Part shown: one piece after another, positions 33,865-46,119 of the stretch
How the letters are laid out: each line of letters begins with the position of its first letter
Numbering within the stretch: position 1 is the first letter of the stretch
Source of the DNA: Carnegiea gigantea
Lineage: Eukaryota; Streptophyta; Magnoliopsida; Caryophyllales; Cactaceae
Reading direction: 5' to 3'
Assembly: GCA_029747015.1 (NCBI GenBank)
Contig: JAKOGI010000526.1
Location: forward strand, 186,001-250,000
Length of the DNA: 64,000 nucleotides
Made by a program: the position numbers and the translations under genes
Notes under the pieces: generated by a model
What the model saw: the letters and a program-made list of their open reading frames with translations, nothing else
Told to the model about the DNA's origin: nothing
Database searches by the model: none

Positions 33865-34458
33865 TTAGGTGAGAGATTTTGTAATTTTCAAAAAATCCTT
33901 TATGAACCGCCGGTGAAAACCGACATGTCCAAGAAAACTCTGCACACTCTTTACAGAAGTTAGTGGTGGCAATCTTTCAATCACCTCCACCTTTACTTTG
34001 TCAACTTCAATGCCTTTGTTAGAGGCAACATGACTAAGGACAACCCCCTCTTGTACCATAAAATGGCACTTCTTCCAATTAAAAACCATATTCACATCTT
34101 CACATCTTTGCAAGACCTTGGATAAATTATTCAAGCAATGGTCATAGGTTGCACCATACATAGAAAAATCATCCATAAAGACTTCCATTATGTCCTCAAT
34201 AAAATTAAAGAAAATAGCCATCATATAACATTGAAATGTAGCAGGGGCATTGCATAACCCAAATGACATTCTCCCAAAAGCATATGTACCATAAAGACAA
34301 GTAAAAGTAGCCTTTTCTTGGTCATTAGGATGGATAGAGATTTGAAAGAAACCCAAATGCCCATATAAGTAGCAAAAATATGGGTTCTTAGCTAATCTTT
34401 CAAGTATTTGGTCAATGAAAGGAAGGGGGAAGTAATCTTTGTGGGTGGCTTTATTCAA
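33865..34458 (-). pseudogene. E4 reverse transcriptase, palm domain
   Basis: A 197-aa frame from MNKATHKDYFPLPFIDQILERLA to the connection SVQSFLGHVGFHRRFIKDF. The catalytic box VFMDDFSMYG (FMDD variant, usual in Athila) is at about residues 93-102. The other catalytic Asp is lost: the block normally written FLDGYSG reads YLYGHLG (about 30-36), so Asp is replaced by Tyr. FGLCNAPATFQ is intact. The enzyme would therefore be inactive even without the flanking stops. Confidence 0.9.
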
Positions 34459-34574
34459 TTTCTAATAATCAATGCACATACGCCATCCCGTGACAATCCC
34501 CGTGGGAATTATCTCATTATTCTCATTTTTGACAATAGGCATCCCCTCTTTCTTAGGTACAACATGGACTGGGC

Positions 34575-35060
34575 TTACCCATGTATTATTAGAGACAGGG
34601 TAGATAATGTCGGCCTTAAGCATTTCAAAATTTCCTTCTTAACTGCCTCTTGCATGTTAGGGTTCAACCTTCTTTGGTGTTCAATTGAGGGCTTATGGTC
34701 ATATTCCATTAAAATTCGATGCATATGAATTCCTTTTATGTCATCTAGAGTATATCCTATGGCTTTGCGATACTCTCTAAGTACTCTAAGCAAAGAGTAA
34801 ACTTAAGATGCATTCAAACTTGCATTCACAATCACAGGATATGTAGAGTTGAGTCTAAGAAATTCATACCTCAAGGAGGAAGAGAGAGCTTCCAGTTCTA
34901 CCTCGAGAGCTTGTGCCTCATCAGGCGAGGGCTTATTTTCAACCTTTAATGGTTCCACCTTAGTAAGGAAAGGGGGAATTGGTGGAGAGGCTTCCAAAAG
35001 TTGAGCACACATGGCTACTTCGAGATTTTCATCCTTAGTAGTGCTATCATTCAACATCAA
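34575..35060 (-). pseudogene. E4 pol linker and RT N-terminal part
   Basis: Two adjacent frames. One (35060-34803) carries the linker LEVELEALSSSLRYEFLRLNSTYPVI. The other (34793-34575) carries LREYRKAIGYTLDDIKGIHM, MEYDHKPSIEHQRRLNPNMQ and EAVKKEILKCLRPTLSTLS. These precede the RT palm in Athila polyproteins. Stops at about 34800 and 34570 separate them from one another and from the RT palm. Confidence 0.85.
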
Positions 35061-35683
35061 GTGCTTGAAGGATCATTAGAATCAAGGTTAGACACGGTTT
35101 CCCATATCAAACCATTAACCACATCAATCTTATTGCACTCATCAGAAATAGAAGGAAATTTAGAAGCTCTAAACAAGTTAAACTCCACATGATCATCCCC
35201 CACATCAAAAGATAGCTTACCATTTTTCACATCAATACGGCACCCAGTGGTGGCCAAGAATGGCCTCCCAAGAATGATGGGGGTGCGCATATCCTCTTCC
35301 ATTTCTAAAATCACAAAGTCTACTGGCACATATAAGTCTCCTACTTTTATTGGAACATCCTCTAAAACACTCACATGATATTCCACAGAACGGTCCGCCA
35401 ATTGTAAAGAGATAATAGTTGGTCTCATCTCTCCTAGTTCCAATTTCTCACATATAGAAAGGGGCATCAAGCTCACACTTGACCCTAAATCACACAAAGC
35501 ATAGTTTATAGACACATTCCCCATGAGACAGGGAATTAAAAATCTACTGGGATCCTTAAGCTTAGTAGGAAGCTTGTTTTGGACCACGGCACTGCACTCT
35601 TCAGTCAAAGCTACAGTCTCATGCTCTTCTAGCTTTCTTTTCTTAGACAGAATTTCTTCCAAAAATTTAGCATATGAAGGCAT
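35057..35683 (-). pseudogene. E4 aspartic protease domain
   Basis: A 208-aa frame: MPSYAKFLEEILSKKRKLEE, then LPTKLKDPSRFLIPCLMGN, ALCDLGSSVSLMP with the D-L-G-S active site (about residues 66-69), and PIILGRPFLATTGCRIDV with the conserved ILGRPFL block (about 144-150). This is the retropepsin-like protease that cuts the Athila gag-pol precursor. The frame is open throughout and overlaps the next frame by 4 bases at 35057-35060. Confidence 0.9.
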
Positions 35684-35736
35684 TTGTGACCAAGCATCAG
35701 TAAATGGGGTGTTTTAGCAGAGTTTCTTAAGGACCT

Positions 35737-36102
35737 CTAAAAACTTCCCAAATTGCAAATCAAGTTTTGCTTTAGCCATCCTTTGAGAAATGGTAAAGGT
35801 GGGTTGTAGGGTTTTGAAGAAGTGATCTTAGGGTTCTTAGGAACCTCATCGGACTTATGCACAACATTATCAATCATATCATCAGAGGGTGTAGAGACCA
35901 CTTTGTCAACATTCTCAACATGCTCATTCTCATCATATAAAGAATCATCATTGGTAACCCCCTTAGGTCCCTCTAGTTGTTTCCCTCTTCTTAAAATCAT
36001 AGCATTGTTTTGCTCCCTAGGGTTAGGATCGGGCTTACTAGGAAGTCTACCCGGGGGTATAGATGAAGAGCTAGCTTGTTGAGCAATTTGGGCTTCTAAC
36101 AT
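35737..36102 (-). pseudogene. E4 gag C-terminal/linker region
   Basis: The frame reads MLEAQIAQQASSSSIPPGRL, PSKPDPNPREQNNAMILRRG and KQLEGP, then an acidic segment and PPLPFLKGWLKQN. The MLEAQIAQQ..PPGRLPSKPDPNPREQ.NAM.LR.GK block is the usual join between gag and protease in Athila elements. The end is degenerate. Confidence 0.85.
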
Positions 36103-36200
36103 CTTGTTGTAAGTTGTAAGCGCATCAACCTTAGAGGCTAATTACTTTACATACTCATCTTGCTTTTCTTATGCTAAAAGCATACTCTCCATCATGGACT

Positions 36201-37036
36201 CTAATTTGGACTTTTTGGGAGCTTGTGGAGGGAAAGGTGGTCTTTGAAAACTAGGGGTGGCCTAGCATTTACTAGGGGCATATTCGAAGGGTTTGGAGTA
36301 GACATATATGAGAAATTCGGATGGTTCCTCCAACCCGATTTGTAGGTACTGGAGTAAGGGTCATTGATTGGTCTCGGGTTGAAGTTTTGTACATAATTGA
36401 CTTCACTAGAGTCTTGGAAAAAAGGACTCCCAACTTGGCAATTCAAAGTCACATGTTCAATAAAACCATAAATTTCACATGGGGGAGAGGCACTAGAATT
36501 CACAGCATTCACATTCATGTGGTCTAACCTTTGAGTCATAATATTAACTTTAGCAGAAAGCAAAGTAAGTGCATCAACTTCAAGCTTACCTCCAACCCGC
36601 TTGGGTTGGCCTCGTTTGATGGACCATCGGAAATTATTTAGTGCCATCTCCTCTTTCAAATTGAAGGCTTCATCCTCTGTCTTGTTCATCAAAGTGCCTC
36701 CTACTATCGCATCTATGGTAGACCGCACCGCTTGAGTAACTCCATTATAAAAGCTTTGGATGATCATCTACCTTTGGAGTTTATGATAAGGGCATAACCT
36801 TAGCAAGTCCTTGAGTCACCCCCAAGCTTCATAGAGCGATTCATCTTTCCTTTTAGTGAAGGTAGTGATTTGGATCCTTAGACATGTCGTCTTTGATGGT
36901 GGGAAGAATTTACCAAGAAAGGCTTTAGTTAGCTCGTCCTATGTGGTGATGGAATTCGGTGGCAATGAATGTAGCAAAGCACGCGCCTTGTCCTTGAAAC
37001 AAAACGGGAATAGGCAAAGGTGAATTACATTGGTGG
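36201..37036 (-). pseudogene. E4 gag, C-terminal half
   Basis: The open part (36767-36201) contains IIQSFYNGVTQAVRSTIDAI, GGTLMNKTEDEAFNLKEEMA and NNFRW, then a degenerate zinc-knuckle area CEIYGFIEHVTLNC and the usual PNFSY segment. Upstream to 37036, shifted frames read KARALLHSLPPNSITT, AFLGKFFPPSKT and ESLYEAWG.LKDLLRLCPYH. This is the Athila gag capsid region. A solo LTR of the E6 family interrupts it at 37042. Confidence 0.85.
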
Positions 37037-37041
37037 AGACC

Positions 37042-38565
37042 TGATGTAAGTCTCAAGGGAATGAAGCAACCCAAGTCAACTCACATCAAGGATACTAGAA
37101 AACAAGCAAACACCCAACGGCCAAGGAGTCACGGCCGTGCTTAATGGCACGGGGTGACCGTGCTAACTTGCTGCCTAGCTCGCCTAGAAAGTGCCTTACT
37201 TCACGGTTTGAGATGGCTTTGAGTTCAAATGGAAATATGATGCAATGAGCCTTGTTTTAGCCTTGATTATGTGTGGAAAAGAGTAAGAAAAGGAGTAATG
37301 AAAGTGAGGAATGAAAGTAGGATTAAGAACACTAAGAAGATCATTAAAGGAGCTCACAGTTTAAGAGGAGAGAAACCAAGACCTAGCTTATGAACTTCAA
37401 GTGTGTTTAATGAAACTAGGATAGTTTTAAGCTAGATGATTAGATAAGATACACCACTAATCACTTAAATTAGGGCCCTTAATCTTGGATCAGGATAAGA
37501 TACACCACCTAACCAAAGATTAAGACTCACTTGGTCACCACCTTAATCGGCCACAATTAAGGATAAGCAAGTTAAGTGTTTAAGGAAATCACAAGACACA
37601 AAGTCTTTGCTCTCAACTGAATAATCAACTCTATCTCATTAAATGAACACACAAGGCTTTTATATGGCCTTGAAAATACATAAGAGGGATTTCCTTCTAA
37701 AGTAGGAAAGTCATTAAGCATACCTAAGACTACTTAGTACACGGTTTAGCCTAAAACAAACACAAGCTGAAAGTTTAAGTTACAAAGCACTTCCTATGCA
37801 TTAAGGAATGTTATTGACTCAATTTCCCAGCTAGGAAGGTAAGGATACACGGCTGGCCACCTCAAAAGAGCTGAAGAATGCATGGTTTCCATGTCATGCT
37901 TGAGTGGCCGTGTGTGAGCTTGCAAAATGGAGGCTTTTCCCTTGCTCCACGTGTCTCTCTCATGGGTGGCTGGGTGGCAGCTTACCAAGCAGCTCAAAAT
38001 GATCAAGTGGGCAGGCACTCACCTTAAGCAAACCCCTTGAAGGAGAAAAACCACTAGGCTAAGTAACCGAGTGTCAATTAGCCGGTTTCTACCTCAACTT
38101 GTCACGCATGCTTGACACATCAAATGCTGACTAATTGCTACGTTTCTTACATGGATGGAAACCTCAAGATGTCTAGTTTACCCTCCAACTTGAATCGTAG
38201 CATTTGGACTGTATTTTCCCCCTGAACAAACCAGAATTACAAAACCGTGCAGTTTGCAGTGTAATCCAGGTAAGGTCAAAAGATGAACTGTTTTAAGCAA
38301 CCAATTGAACTCCAAATAATATGAAACCAATTGGACTTAAAAGCTAAGATCTTGAGCTTGAAAAGCTCCCAAAAAACGAGCGCCAAAACATGCTTTAAAC
38401 CTGTGTAATCAAATAACAAAACCAGGTGAAAATCTGGATGAGAACCCGGGTGCATCACCTTGTGGTTTCTCCATCAAGTGACTTATGGCCGTGACTTTGG
38501 ACTTGATTTCTTGATTGTTCTGGATCATTGAGACATTATTAGACCTTGAGGATGGACCTCCATTA
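37042..38565 (-). repeat. Solo LTR of the E6/E9 family inside E4 gag
   Basis: A 1524-bp block with plus-strand start TGATGTAAGTCTCAAGGG and end GGACCTCCATTA (minus: TAATGGAGGTCC...CTTACATCA). Flanking duplication AGACC is exact at 37037-37041 and 38566-38570. Its interior is close to the E6 LTR in reverse complement (for example ACACAAAGTCTTTGCTCTCAA and GATACACCACCTAACCAAAG). A TATA-like box lies near 37658-37666 (minus CATATAAAAG). Frames within it are not genes. Confidence 0.9.
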
Positions 38566-38570
38566 AGACC

Positions 38571-38907
38571 TTGTTTAACTTCAATGTATCGCACACCTCC
38601 AAAAAGATTGAGAGTTGAAAATTGGGGTCCTCTATTGGTGATCCTTCAAACAGCGTTTGTTGAACCATTAAGACTAGTGCTGGCTATAACTCAAAGTTGT
38701 TCACCTCCAACATGGATCTAACTATGCTAGAGGTGATACCTTGGACACCCGGAGTGTCCTTCTTTTAGGATCCTTTTTTGATGGTTCCATCTTTGGCGAA
38801 GTTTCTCGAGTCTTGTGCCTTTGTCTTTCTACCCTTTGCTTCTTTCTCTTTTGACGAAAAGTCCTCTTAATTTCAGGATCGCGTTCGTAAATGAATGGAC
38901 TTCGCAT
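38571..38907 (-). pseudogene. E4 gag, N-terminal part
   Basis: Starts at the ATG at 38907 (MRSPFIYERDPEIKRTFRQK) and continues as a basic frame to 38722. Then, in another frame, it reads TLFEGSPIEDPNFQLSIFLE, VCDTLKLN up to the solo LTR at 38565. The DPEI.RTFR start and the EDPN.HL..FLE.CDTLK block are typical of Athila gag. Confidence 0.8.
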
Positions 38908-39033
38908 AAAAGGGAGAATCTTCCTGCGAGCTAAATCACCAACACTACCAAAGCAATCAAAAGTGGAAAGAAAAAAAAAAAAGAAACATACTTAGTCACT
39001 CGCACAAGATCAACTCGATATTTAGCGATTTTG

Positions 39034-39051
39034 TCCCCGACGATGGTGGCA
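39034..39051 (-). other. E4 primer binding site (tRNA-Asp type, degenerate)
   Basis: Minus strand TGCCACCATCGTCGGGGA, similar to TGGCGCCGTTGTCGGGGA, the site complementary to tRNA-Asp used by Athila elements. It lies 6 nt inside the LTR edge. Confidence 0.75.
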
Positions 39052-39057
39052 AAAACT

Positions 39058-39553
39058 TGACACTACCCCAAGTGCACGAGTGTTGTAGTTAAAAAGAAAG
39101 TATCCTTTACAGAGACCACAAGCAAAATTACCAAGTTCTTTCTATTAGAAAATGCTCGGTAATAACTTAATTGAGGATTTTGATTCGGCTATTTCTAATC
39201 AACAGTTTCTAAATTCAATCCAGGAAAAACATCTAGGGATTCGTTTACTTAAGAAAGGTGTTGGATCATACGATTTAACATATGCATTTCTCTTAATTGG
39301 ATAATTTTAAGGAATTACAATCGATTCAGAATTTAGTCTATTCTTTCGAAATCGACCAAATCACCTAGACTAAACCAAAGTCATTCTTTCAAACTAATTA
39401 GTCTTAGTCTAAGTTCAGTATTTTTGATTACTCATTCATCCCCCAACGTGCAAATTTCTATTTCAAGTTATTGCTATGTTGGGTCCTATCAGGCGGTCTA
39501 ACAATCCAATTGCACATTTCAGTTCTTCACTCAATTGTCTCAAGGGCGCAAGC
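39058..39553 (-). repeat. E4 5' LTR, truncated
   Basis: Aligns from TGACACTACCCCAAGTGCAC with the first ~500 bp of 26941-28174 and stops at GGGCGCAAGC, where the E5 LTR begins. The missing ~740 bp were not found elsewhere in the window. Confidence 0.88.
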
Positions 39554-42500
39554 CGTAACACCCCTAAAATGCTAATGACATGATTTACAAAAAACTACAG
39601 CAGAAGACTTAATGATTGAAGGCGCTACCGCCGTCTTGGTAAGGACAAGGCTCACTGATCTTACAACTCATGTTCACAATCACAATATGTATTAAACTGA
39701 AACACTTCAAGACCAAAGTCCATAATAGTTCATCTTCAATGCAATCGAGTTAACCATACCATGTGCCAACTTGCACTCTACATTACCTAAGTATATTAAA
39801 TATAGACCCAACTTGACCCTGAGGTCGATCTTAACATTCATGCTATCCTGAATCCACTGTGAACATCTGCTGACTTCCAAAAGGGCTTGCTAAATGGAGA
39901 AACATGTGATACTTCATTACCTAAAATGAAAAACATGAAAGCAGTTTGAAAATGTGAGCTAAAACTCAGTACATGCATTCATGTATTGTAAAATGAGCAT
40001 AGAAATACTATTGATGGGTACCCGTCTTTGTAATTCATTTAGTTCGCAATAACAATAAAAATGAAAGTAATATTACACTGAACTGCCCATTATTATCTGG
40101 ATGTGAACCCCTTGCAATAATATGATCTATATATATGTGTACACATGTCAAGCCGATACAGACTTGGCCTGAAGCCGCGTGGGTAAATAATGGGTGGACG
40201 CCCTATAGATGATAACTGACGGGGTAACAAGTTAAATGGCAAATCATTGTATAAACAGATTCATTTATAAACTCATAAAGAGTTGTAACTTGATAAACAT
40301 GTTCTGCTTTCTGAAGTTATAGGCACTGGACGTACCTTGAGTTTTTAAAAATATCATCTGACTTGATAAATGTCATCTATTTCATAAATGTTATCTGACT
40401 TAATAAATATGTTCTGACTTGATAACAATTATGCATAACGGGAAATGATAACTAGGCCTCAACTTTATTTCTTAAATGTCATTATAGGTATGTGTAGTCA
40501 GTAAATGATCCTTACTCATATAATTGAGCAAGTAAAAGTATGTGTAATAGAAATTGAGTAATTAGATGGTATACATGACTTGCGTATTTCAATATAACTT
40601 CAAAACTGAATTAATGAATGTAATTAAATCTGATATAAAGTAAATGAAAGTAAAATAGACCATAATGAGACAAATGAGATTACAAAGGAAAAGGCTTTGA
40701 TGGTGAGAAATGGAAGAGTGGTTTTAGCCTTTTCTAAAATAGGTTGCTGATACGAGTTTAAGGCTAGCTGATGTATAGCTTGGTTCAAGATAACAGCGAG
40801 TACACTAGGTTGGCTTGATAAATACGTTTTATACATTCTAAGTTGAGTAAGTAATAGATGTTTGAGGCCAAGAGAGATATATCTTGGTTCACAACAGCAT
40901 AAAGTGTAATAACTTCGTCTGATAAATATGGCGTCTGAGTCAAAAATTCTCCCAACTTCCCATATTTCATTCACAATCCATTAAATACAGTTTTTCACCC
41001 CAAATAGATTATTGATCTCAATGAAAGCTATTAAACTCCCCAAACTTGGTATATTCTTTGTAATATCCATAAGTGATTCAAAACTTATAATTGAGCTCTA
41101 AATTGTATACTTATCTTATTCTTTCGTATTAATCAAGGTAAAAGCTTTATAAAAGTCCACAAATATTCATTTCCCCCTTAAATGACTTACTTGGTGCAAA
41201 ATACCCAAAATGAGTGTATGATCAATCTCACTCTATCTTTATTATTGTTCTTTACACAATTACTCAAAATACTTCCAAAAATCACCAATTTGAAAATAAT
41301 ATGGACAATCTACGGTAAGCATTTTAGAATTTTTCTCCAAGTATACACTGCACAAAAATTATAATAACAGGTCAATTTGCACCAAAGCAGGTCAGTTCAT
41401 TTCAAAATTTCATAACTTTCACCCCTGACTGGAAATGGAGACCTAAAACCCCAATATGAAAAGATTAAGAAGTCCCAAAAAACTTTCATTAACAACACAA
41501 CACATGATTCCCACAATAGGGTTCCTAAAATGGAGCTACAACACAAGTGTATCAGTTTTAGTCTAACCTACGCAGTTCTCATAAAATGACCATAACTTTG
41601 TCCATAGAACTCAGATTAAGGCAATTCAAAAGGTATTTGAATGTTAACACACTTAACTATCTACCCACCAAAAATCATAATTTTGTAGTGGACCGACCAT
41701 TACCAGTTTAATCTCAAAGTCACCCTTATTTTCTGCCATTTTCAGCCCTCACTGTTTTTGCTCTTTCCCTTTTTTTTCACATAAATTCTCACTTGAAATC
41801 ATTCCAAATCACCAAAAATATCATCATAATCATCAATAAGACTAAAGATTACAAAATCATATACAAAACAATACAAATCCATCACTTGACTTAAGCTAAC
41901 TTTATCATGGCAAAACCCTAACCTTAACATGCTTCAAGCTCAACCCCGCCATGATCAATATGCCCAAAATCAATAAAATTTACATGATAACATCTATTTT
42001 GATCTCAAGAGAATGAATCAAAACTAAAACAATCATAAAACCAAAAATACGTTAAGATAGAGTTAGAGTTTTTCCTCACTTTGAGCTTGGATGCTAGAGG
42101 ATGAAGGTGGTGTTTGATGTTGGAGGAGAGACTAAGAAGATGAAGGCTAGACTTTTCTTGGTTGTAAATGCCTTAGATGTTTATCTTTGATACTTGGGTT
42201 ATATTTAAGATTGAAAAAGGGGCTTGTTGGTAATTAAAATTAGGCACAAATGATAGTAATTAACTTAATTTAATTGCACCTAAATTTTCGGACCAAAATT
42301 TGAGCCCAGTGGAACTGGGCAATAAATGAAATTACACCCAAGATTTTACGTAGCTAAAACTTAAAAATTTTGCAACGTTATGGAAAATAATTTAACACTC
42401 AATCATAATTATCGAAACCTACTATCAATTCACCTGAATTTTAATCAATCAACAAACCTTGAATTTCCAATCAATGAAACTTGAATTGCAAAGTGGGACC

Positions 42501-42746
42501 CAAATGAAATATCCCCCAACCGAGATGCTTAAATATAATAAATAAAAGTGGAAAATTTAGATGACATAAGGTAATTCGGTAAATATATAAATGGAGTGTA
42601 ATTGAATTAATAAATATGATTTGGTTAAACTAATAACCATAAATGATTAAATCAATAAACATGATTAATTAAATAAATAAATATGATTATTAAATAAATA
42701 AATATAATTTAAATAAATAAACATGGGTTAGGGTCGGGTTATTACA
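39554..42746 (-). repeat. E5 3' LTR (3193 bp)
   Basis: Starts CGTAACACCCCTAAAATG (terminal T changed to C) and ends GGGTCGGGTTATTACA. The first 1.4 kb is collinear with 49394-50806. A purine-rich block at 42095-42155 corresponds to a CT-rich leader on the element strand. No gene. Confidence 0.85.
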
Positions 42747-42764
42747 GCCTTCCCCCCTTAAAAA
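42747..42764 (-). other. E5 polypurine tract
   Basis: Minus strand CTTTTTAAGGGGGGAAGG followed by the LTR start TGTAATAACCCGACC. Confidence 0.85.
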
Positions 42765-43079
42765 GTTTCGTCCTCGAAACTTGTAAGTTTTGTGAAAATA
42801 TGCACTGATATCACAAATAAATGTGAATATTTGGCTTTCATCTCTTTTTGGGTTTCCCCAAGTGGCTTTTAAGGAGGTATGATTTGCCCAAAGTACTTTT
42901 TGCCTCATCTGAAACTGTGATTGTCTCCTACTTTTGTTAACATAACCCTTTTGTCGGCCTTGTCTCACCTTAACATGGCGTTGAATTTCTTTCGTAATAC
43001 TTGCTCGGATTAACTCTATTCTGATACCCAATGCTTCTACTGGCTCGCTCCAATAAGATCCGACATTGCTTAAGATCAT
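42765..43079 (-). pseudogene. E5 integrase C-terminal remnant
   Basis: The minus-strand frame (43079 downward) reads MILSNVGSYWSEPVEALGIR, then IELIRASITKEIQRHVKVRQ, GRQKGYVNKSRRQSQFQMRQ, KVLW. This follows the chromovirus pattern ..L.G.E......I..I...L..AQ.RQKSYAD.RR...EF..G..V.L. It then runs into KFRGRNFLRGE at the PPT. The chromodomain and the catalytic core are missing, so the remnant follows a large internal deletion. Confidence 0.7.
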
Positions 43080-44397
43080 GCTCTTATCAAAATGTCCTCA
43101 TTTAGTGTTCTCCAGGCATCACATATTCTCCCCTCATCCGACTAATCAAAGGTCTGCTCCAATTCCACATTGGACAATAAAATGAATATCGCCAGGAATG
43201 AAAATGAGGGAATTGGTAGCCAAGCCAGTCATTAAGTGTAGAAGAAAGAAACAATGAGATTAGAAAAGATTGATAATCAGGGGATTATCATGAGGTGGTT
43301 GAAATAAAATAACCAGAATGTTAAAATATAATGCCAAATGAATCATGGTTTATAAATATGATCATAAAGGATCCAATAGATAGTCAACCAAGGGGAAAGA
43401 TGGCTCGATTACACTCGAGTTTAGCAAAAGCAAGATGGCAAGATGGTAACTTTCTAGCCTCAATTGTCAGGTTAAGTGCGCTAGATAGATTGGAAAAGCA
43501 ATGTGTGATAAGTAGATAGATAGATTGGATAAGTAAAATGCAATAGATAGATAAATAGATTGGACAAGTTACATTGGGAATGTGTCTTCGCTCAGATAAA
43601 GTCAATTTGAGCACTGCAATAAGATGGAATGCAAAATGCTAAAGTTTATTGATGAGGATGTAAAATATGCTAAAGTTTATTGATGAGGATGTAAAATATA
43701 AGTGTGAGAATTGAATTTAAAAGCAAGCAGAATAATTATATTATGAATTCAGAGCAAGTTATATGAGCATATCACTATGAACAAATGAAATCTCGGGTAT
43801 AAGGAGATTAAACAGTATTGGACAAAATCAAATTGGAAAGATGAAACAAACAGACAATTACAGGAACTACTATAAAAGAGCATTCTTACAAATGATAAGC
43901 TGTCATTGGCATGGTTTGGATAGCAATTGAAGCCATTTAAACAAATGGCCTAGATAAAGAGATGTTATAGACCAAGTGAGTGTCAATAGCAAAGGAATAA
44001 TGCCCCTGAACAATCCAAGGTGACTAGGGCCGAAGTAAATCAATGACTGGAAGTAATGGGAGCATTGTTGGTGCAAGATCCTAGTGATAAGAGCAGCCTC
44101 TTTCTATGTACGACAACTAAATCTTACTCGTGCCACCCATATAGTGTCAAGTAGCACACCGTAAGCTACCGAATTACCGTCACAGGATTCCCTATAGTAA
44201 TTCCATCTTATACTGATTCAACCCAAAGATATACCAAGTTGCAAATGGCATTCTCGCAATAAGTTTTAAACATCACCATACTTAATATCATGTATGATAA
44301 TGCACCTCAATAAAACTCTCAAATTCTGGCGCGAAACGGATAAAATTCCACCTAAAAACTGACTAAAACCCAGGCTTAAAGCCTTACTGATGGAAAT
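43080..44397 (-). other. E5 internal non-coding sequence
   Basis: No protein motif was read on either strand. It holds a GATA/AGAT-rich microsatellite (about 43482-43565) and a direct tandem duplication of about 30 bp (ATGCTAAAGTTTATTGATGA twice, about 43636-43697). The last ~70 bp (CAAATTCTGGCGCGAAACGG onward) resembles the E3 LTR near 21117-21180. Confidence 0.5.
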
Positions 44398-46115
44398 CCC
44401 GCCATCCCTTTTGTTAAAAACGAATCAAATCAATTAGGTAATCTTATTATGCTGGTTTAAGGATGAATAAATCATCCAAGTTTTGATTAAAAATTGAAAC
44501 TGCAGGGCGAGGGTTAAATCCAGCAGCTAACCCGTTTTTGTGTGCTTAATTTCTCAAACATACTAAGGGTTTATGTCTAATATTTTTTGATGGATTTGAA
44601 GATCAAGATGTTAGCTTTCCAACAAATTCAAGTTTCATCCAATTTGGACTTCATTTGGTCGTTCAAATCAGCAATTAAACCCAAGGTGTCAAAACTGCCC
44701 AGCAGGGCCAGGATGAACCCGGTTTTGTTCTTTTTATTTCTTATGATGTAGTTTAGCTTAAATCTTGTATTTTTACATATTTTGGGTCCCTAAGATCTTA
44801 GCTTTCATGTCCAATTGGAATTACCAGATTTGGAGTTCAATTGGTTAGTGAAATAAGCTAATTCGTAAACCTGTGCTGTTTTGGAGTCCAATCTGCACGG
44901 TTTTTGGAATCAAGCTGATTCAAGGAGAAAATGATGTCCAATTGCTATGATTCAAAAAGGAGGGTAATCTAGACATCTTGAGGTTTCCAACCATGTAAGA
45001 AACGTAGCAATTAGTCATCATTTGAGGTGTCAAACATGCGTTGCAACTGGAGGCAGAAACCGGCTGCTTGACACCCGATTGCTTAGCCTGGTGGTTTTCC
45101 TCCTTCAAGGGGTTTGCTTAAGGTGGAAGGCTGCCAAGCAGGTCATTTTGAGCTGCTTGATTAAGCACCACTCAGCTACTTGAGAGAGGGACACGTGGAG
45201 CTAGTGAAACGCCACCATTTTGCAAGCTCTCATTCGACCACTCAAGCATGACATGGCACACATGCAATTTTCAGTCCTTTTGAGGTGGCAGCCATGCTCT
45301 CTTACCTTCCTTGAAGGGAAATTGAGTCAACAAGGTTTCTTAATACTTAGGAAAGAGTTTAAGAAGGAAATCTTGTGTTTTGTAGCTTAAACTTTCAGCT
45401 TATGTATGTTTTAGCTTAAACCGTGTATTACTAAGCATAGGATTAGTTTAATGACTTTCCTTGCCTAGAAGGAAAGCTCTTTTCATGTAATCACAAGGCT
45501 ATATAAGTGCCTTGGCTGCTCTTTTGTAAAACAATAAGTTTTGAGTATTAAAGTTGAGAGCAAAGACTTTGTGTCTTGTGATTTCTTAAACACTTAACTT
45601 GCTTATCCTTAATTGTGGCCGATTAAGGTGGTGACCAAGTGAGTCTTGATCTTTGGTTAGGTGGTGTATCTTATCCTAATCCAAGATTAAGGCCCTAAGC
45701 TAAGTGATTAGTGGTGTATCTTATCTAATCACAAGGCTTAGAACTATCCAGATTCCATTGAATTCACTTAAAGTTCATGAAGTTAGCTTTGGGTTCCTTA
45801 AACCAAAGCTCTCCTTTTTCATGTTCTAATCAGTGAACTTCATTCCTCTCTTCTTTTTTTTTCTTTTCATATTCATTTCAAGCTTAATCAAGGCCAAGAA
45901 TTCTTGCTTTGATTCAGTTTTGAGCCCAAACACAAAAGCCATCTCAAAAACTATGAAAATCACAAACTAGGCGTGCTTAGGCAGCAAGTTGGCACGGTGC
46001 CCCCGTGCCTTTAAGCACAACCGTGCCTCCCTTAGTTCGTGAGTTTTCCACTTGTTTTGGTTGTGTTCTTGTTGTAAGTTGGCTTGGGTTGTTCCTACCC
46101 TTGAGACTTACATCA
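44398..46115 (+). repeat. E6 5' LTR (1718 bp)
   Basis: TG...CA, collinear with 47256-48982. TATA box TATATAAG at 45501-45508. The minus-strand frame 44920-45108 occurs in both LTRs and has no protein signature. Confidence 0.95.
45501..45508 (+). promoter_or_regulatory. TATA box of E6 5' LTR
   Basis: TATATAAG in the context CAAGGC-TATATAAG-TGCC. The same sequence is at the same offset in the 3' LTR, and a similar box lies in the 37042 solo LTR. It is expected about 30 bp upstream of the transcript start. Confidence 0.7.
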
Positions 46116-46119
46116 TTTT

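Larger units (their letters stand above)
26941..39553 (-). mobile_element. E4: Athila-type Ty3/gypsy element
   Basis: The 3' LTR is 26941-28174 and the 5' LTR starts at 39058, truncated at 39553 by E5. Minus-strand order: PBS (39051-39034), gag (38907-36201, split by a solo LTR), gag tail and linker (36102-35737), protease (35683-35057), RT (35060-33865), RNase H (33849-33094), integrase (33115-32087), ATHILA-type ORF (about 31278-30005), non-coding stretch, PPT (28186-28175). Frames are broken in several places. LTR ends differ at roughly 12% by eye, so it is old. The flanking 5-mer on the left is GGTAT; the right one is lost. Confidence 0.9.

Noticed and set aside
44920..45108. A 62-aa minus-strand frame, repeated at 47787-47975
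   Set aside because: It lies in both E6 LTRs and is preserved because the LTRs are young duplicates.
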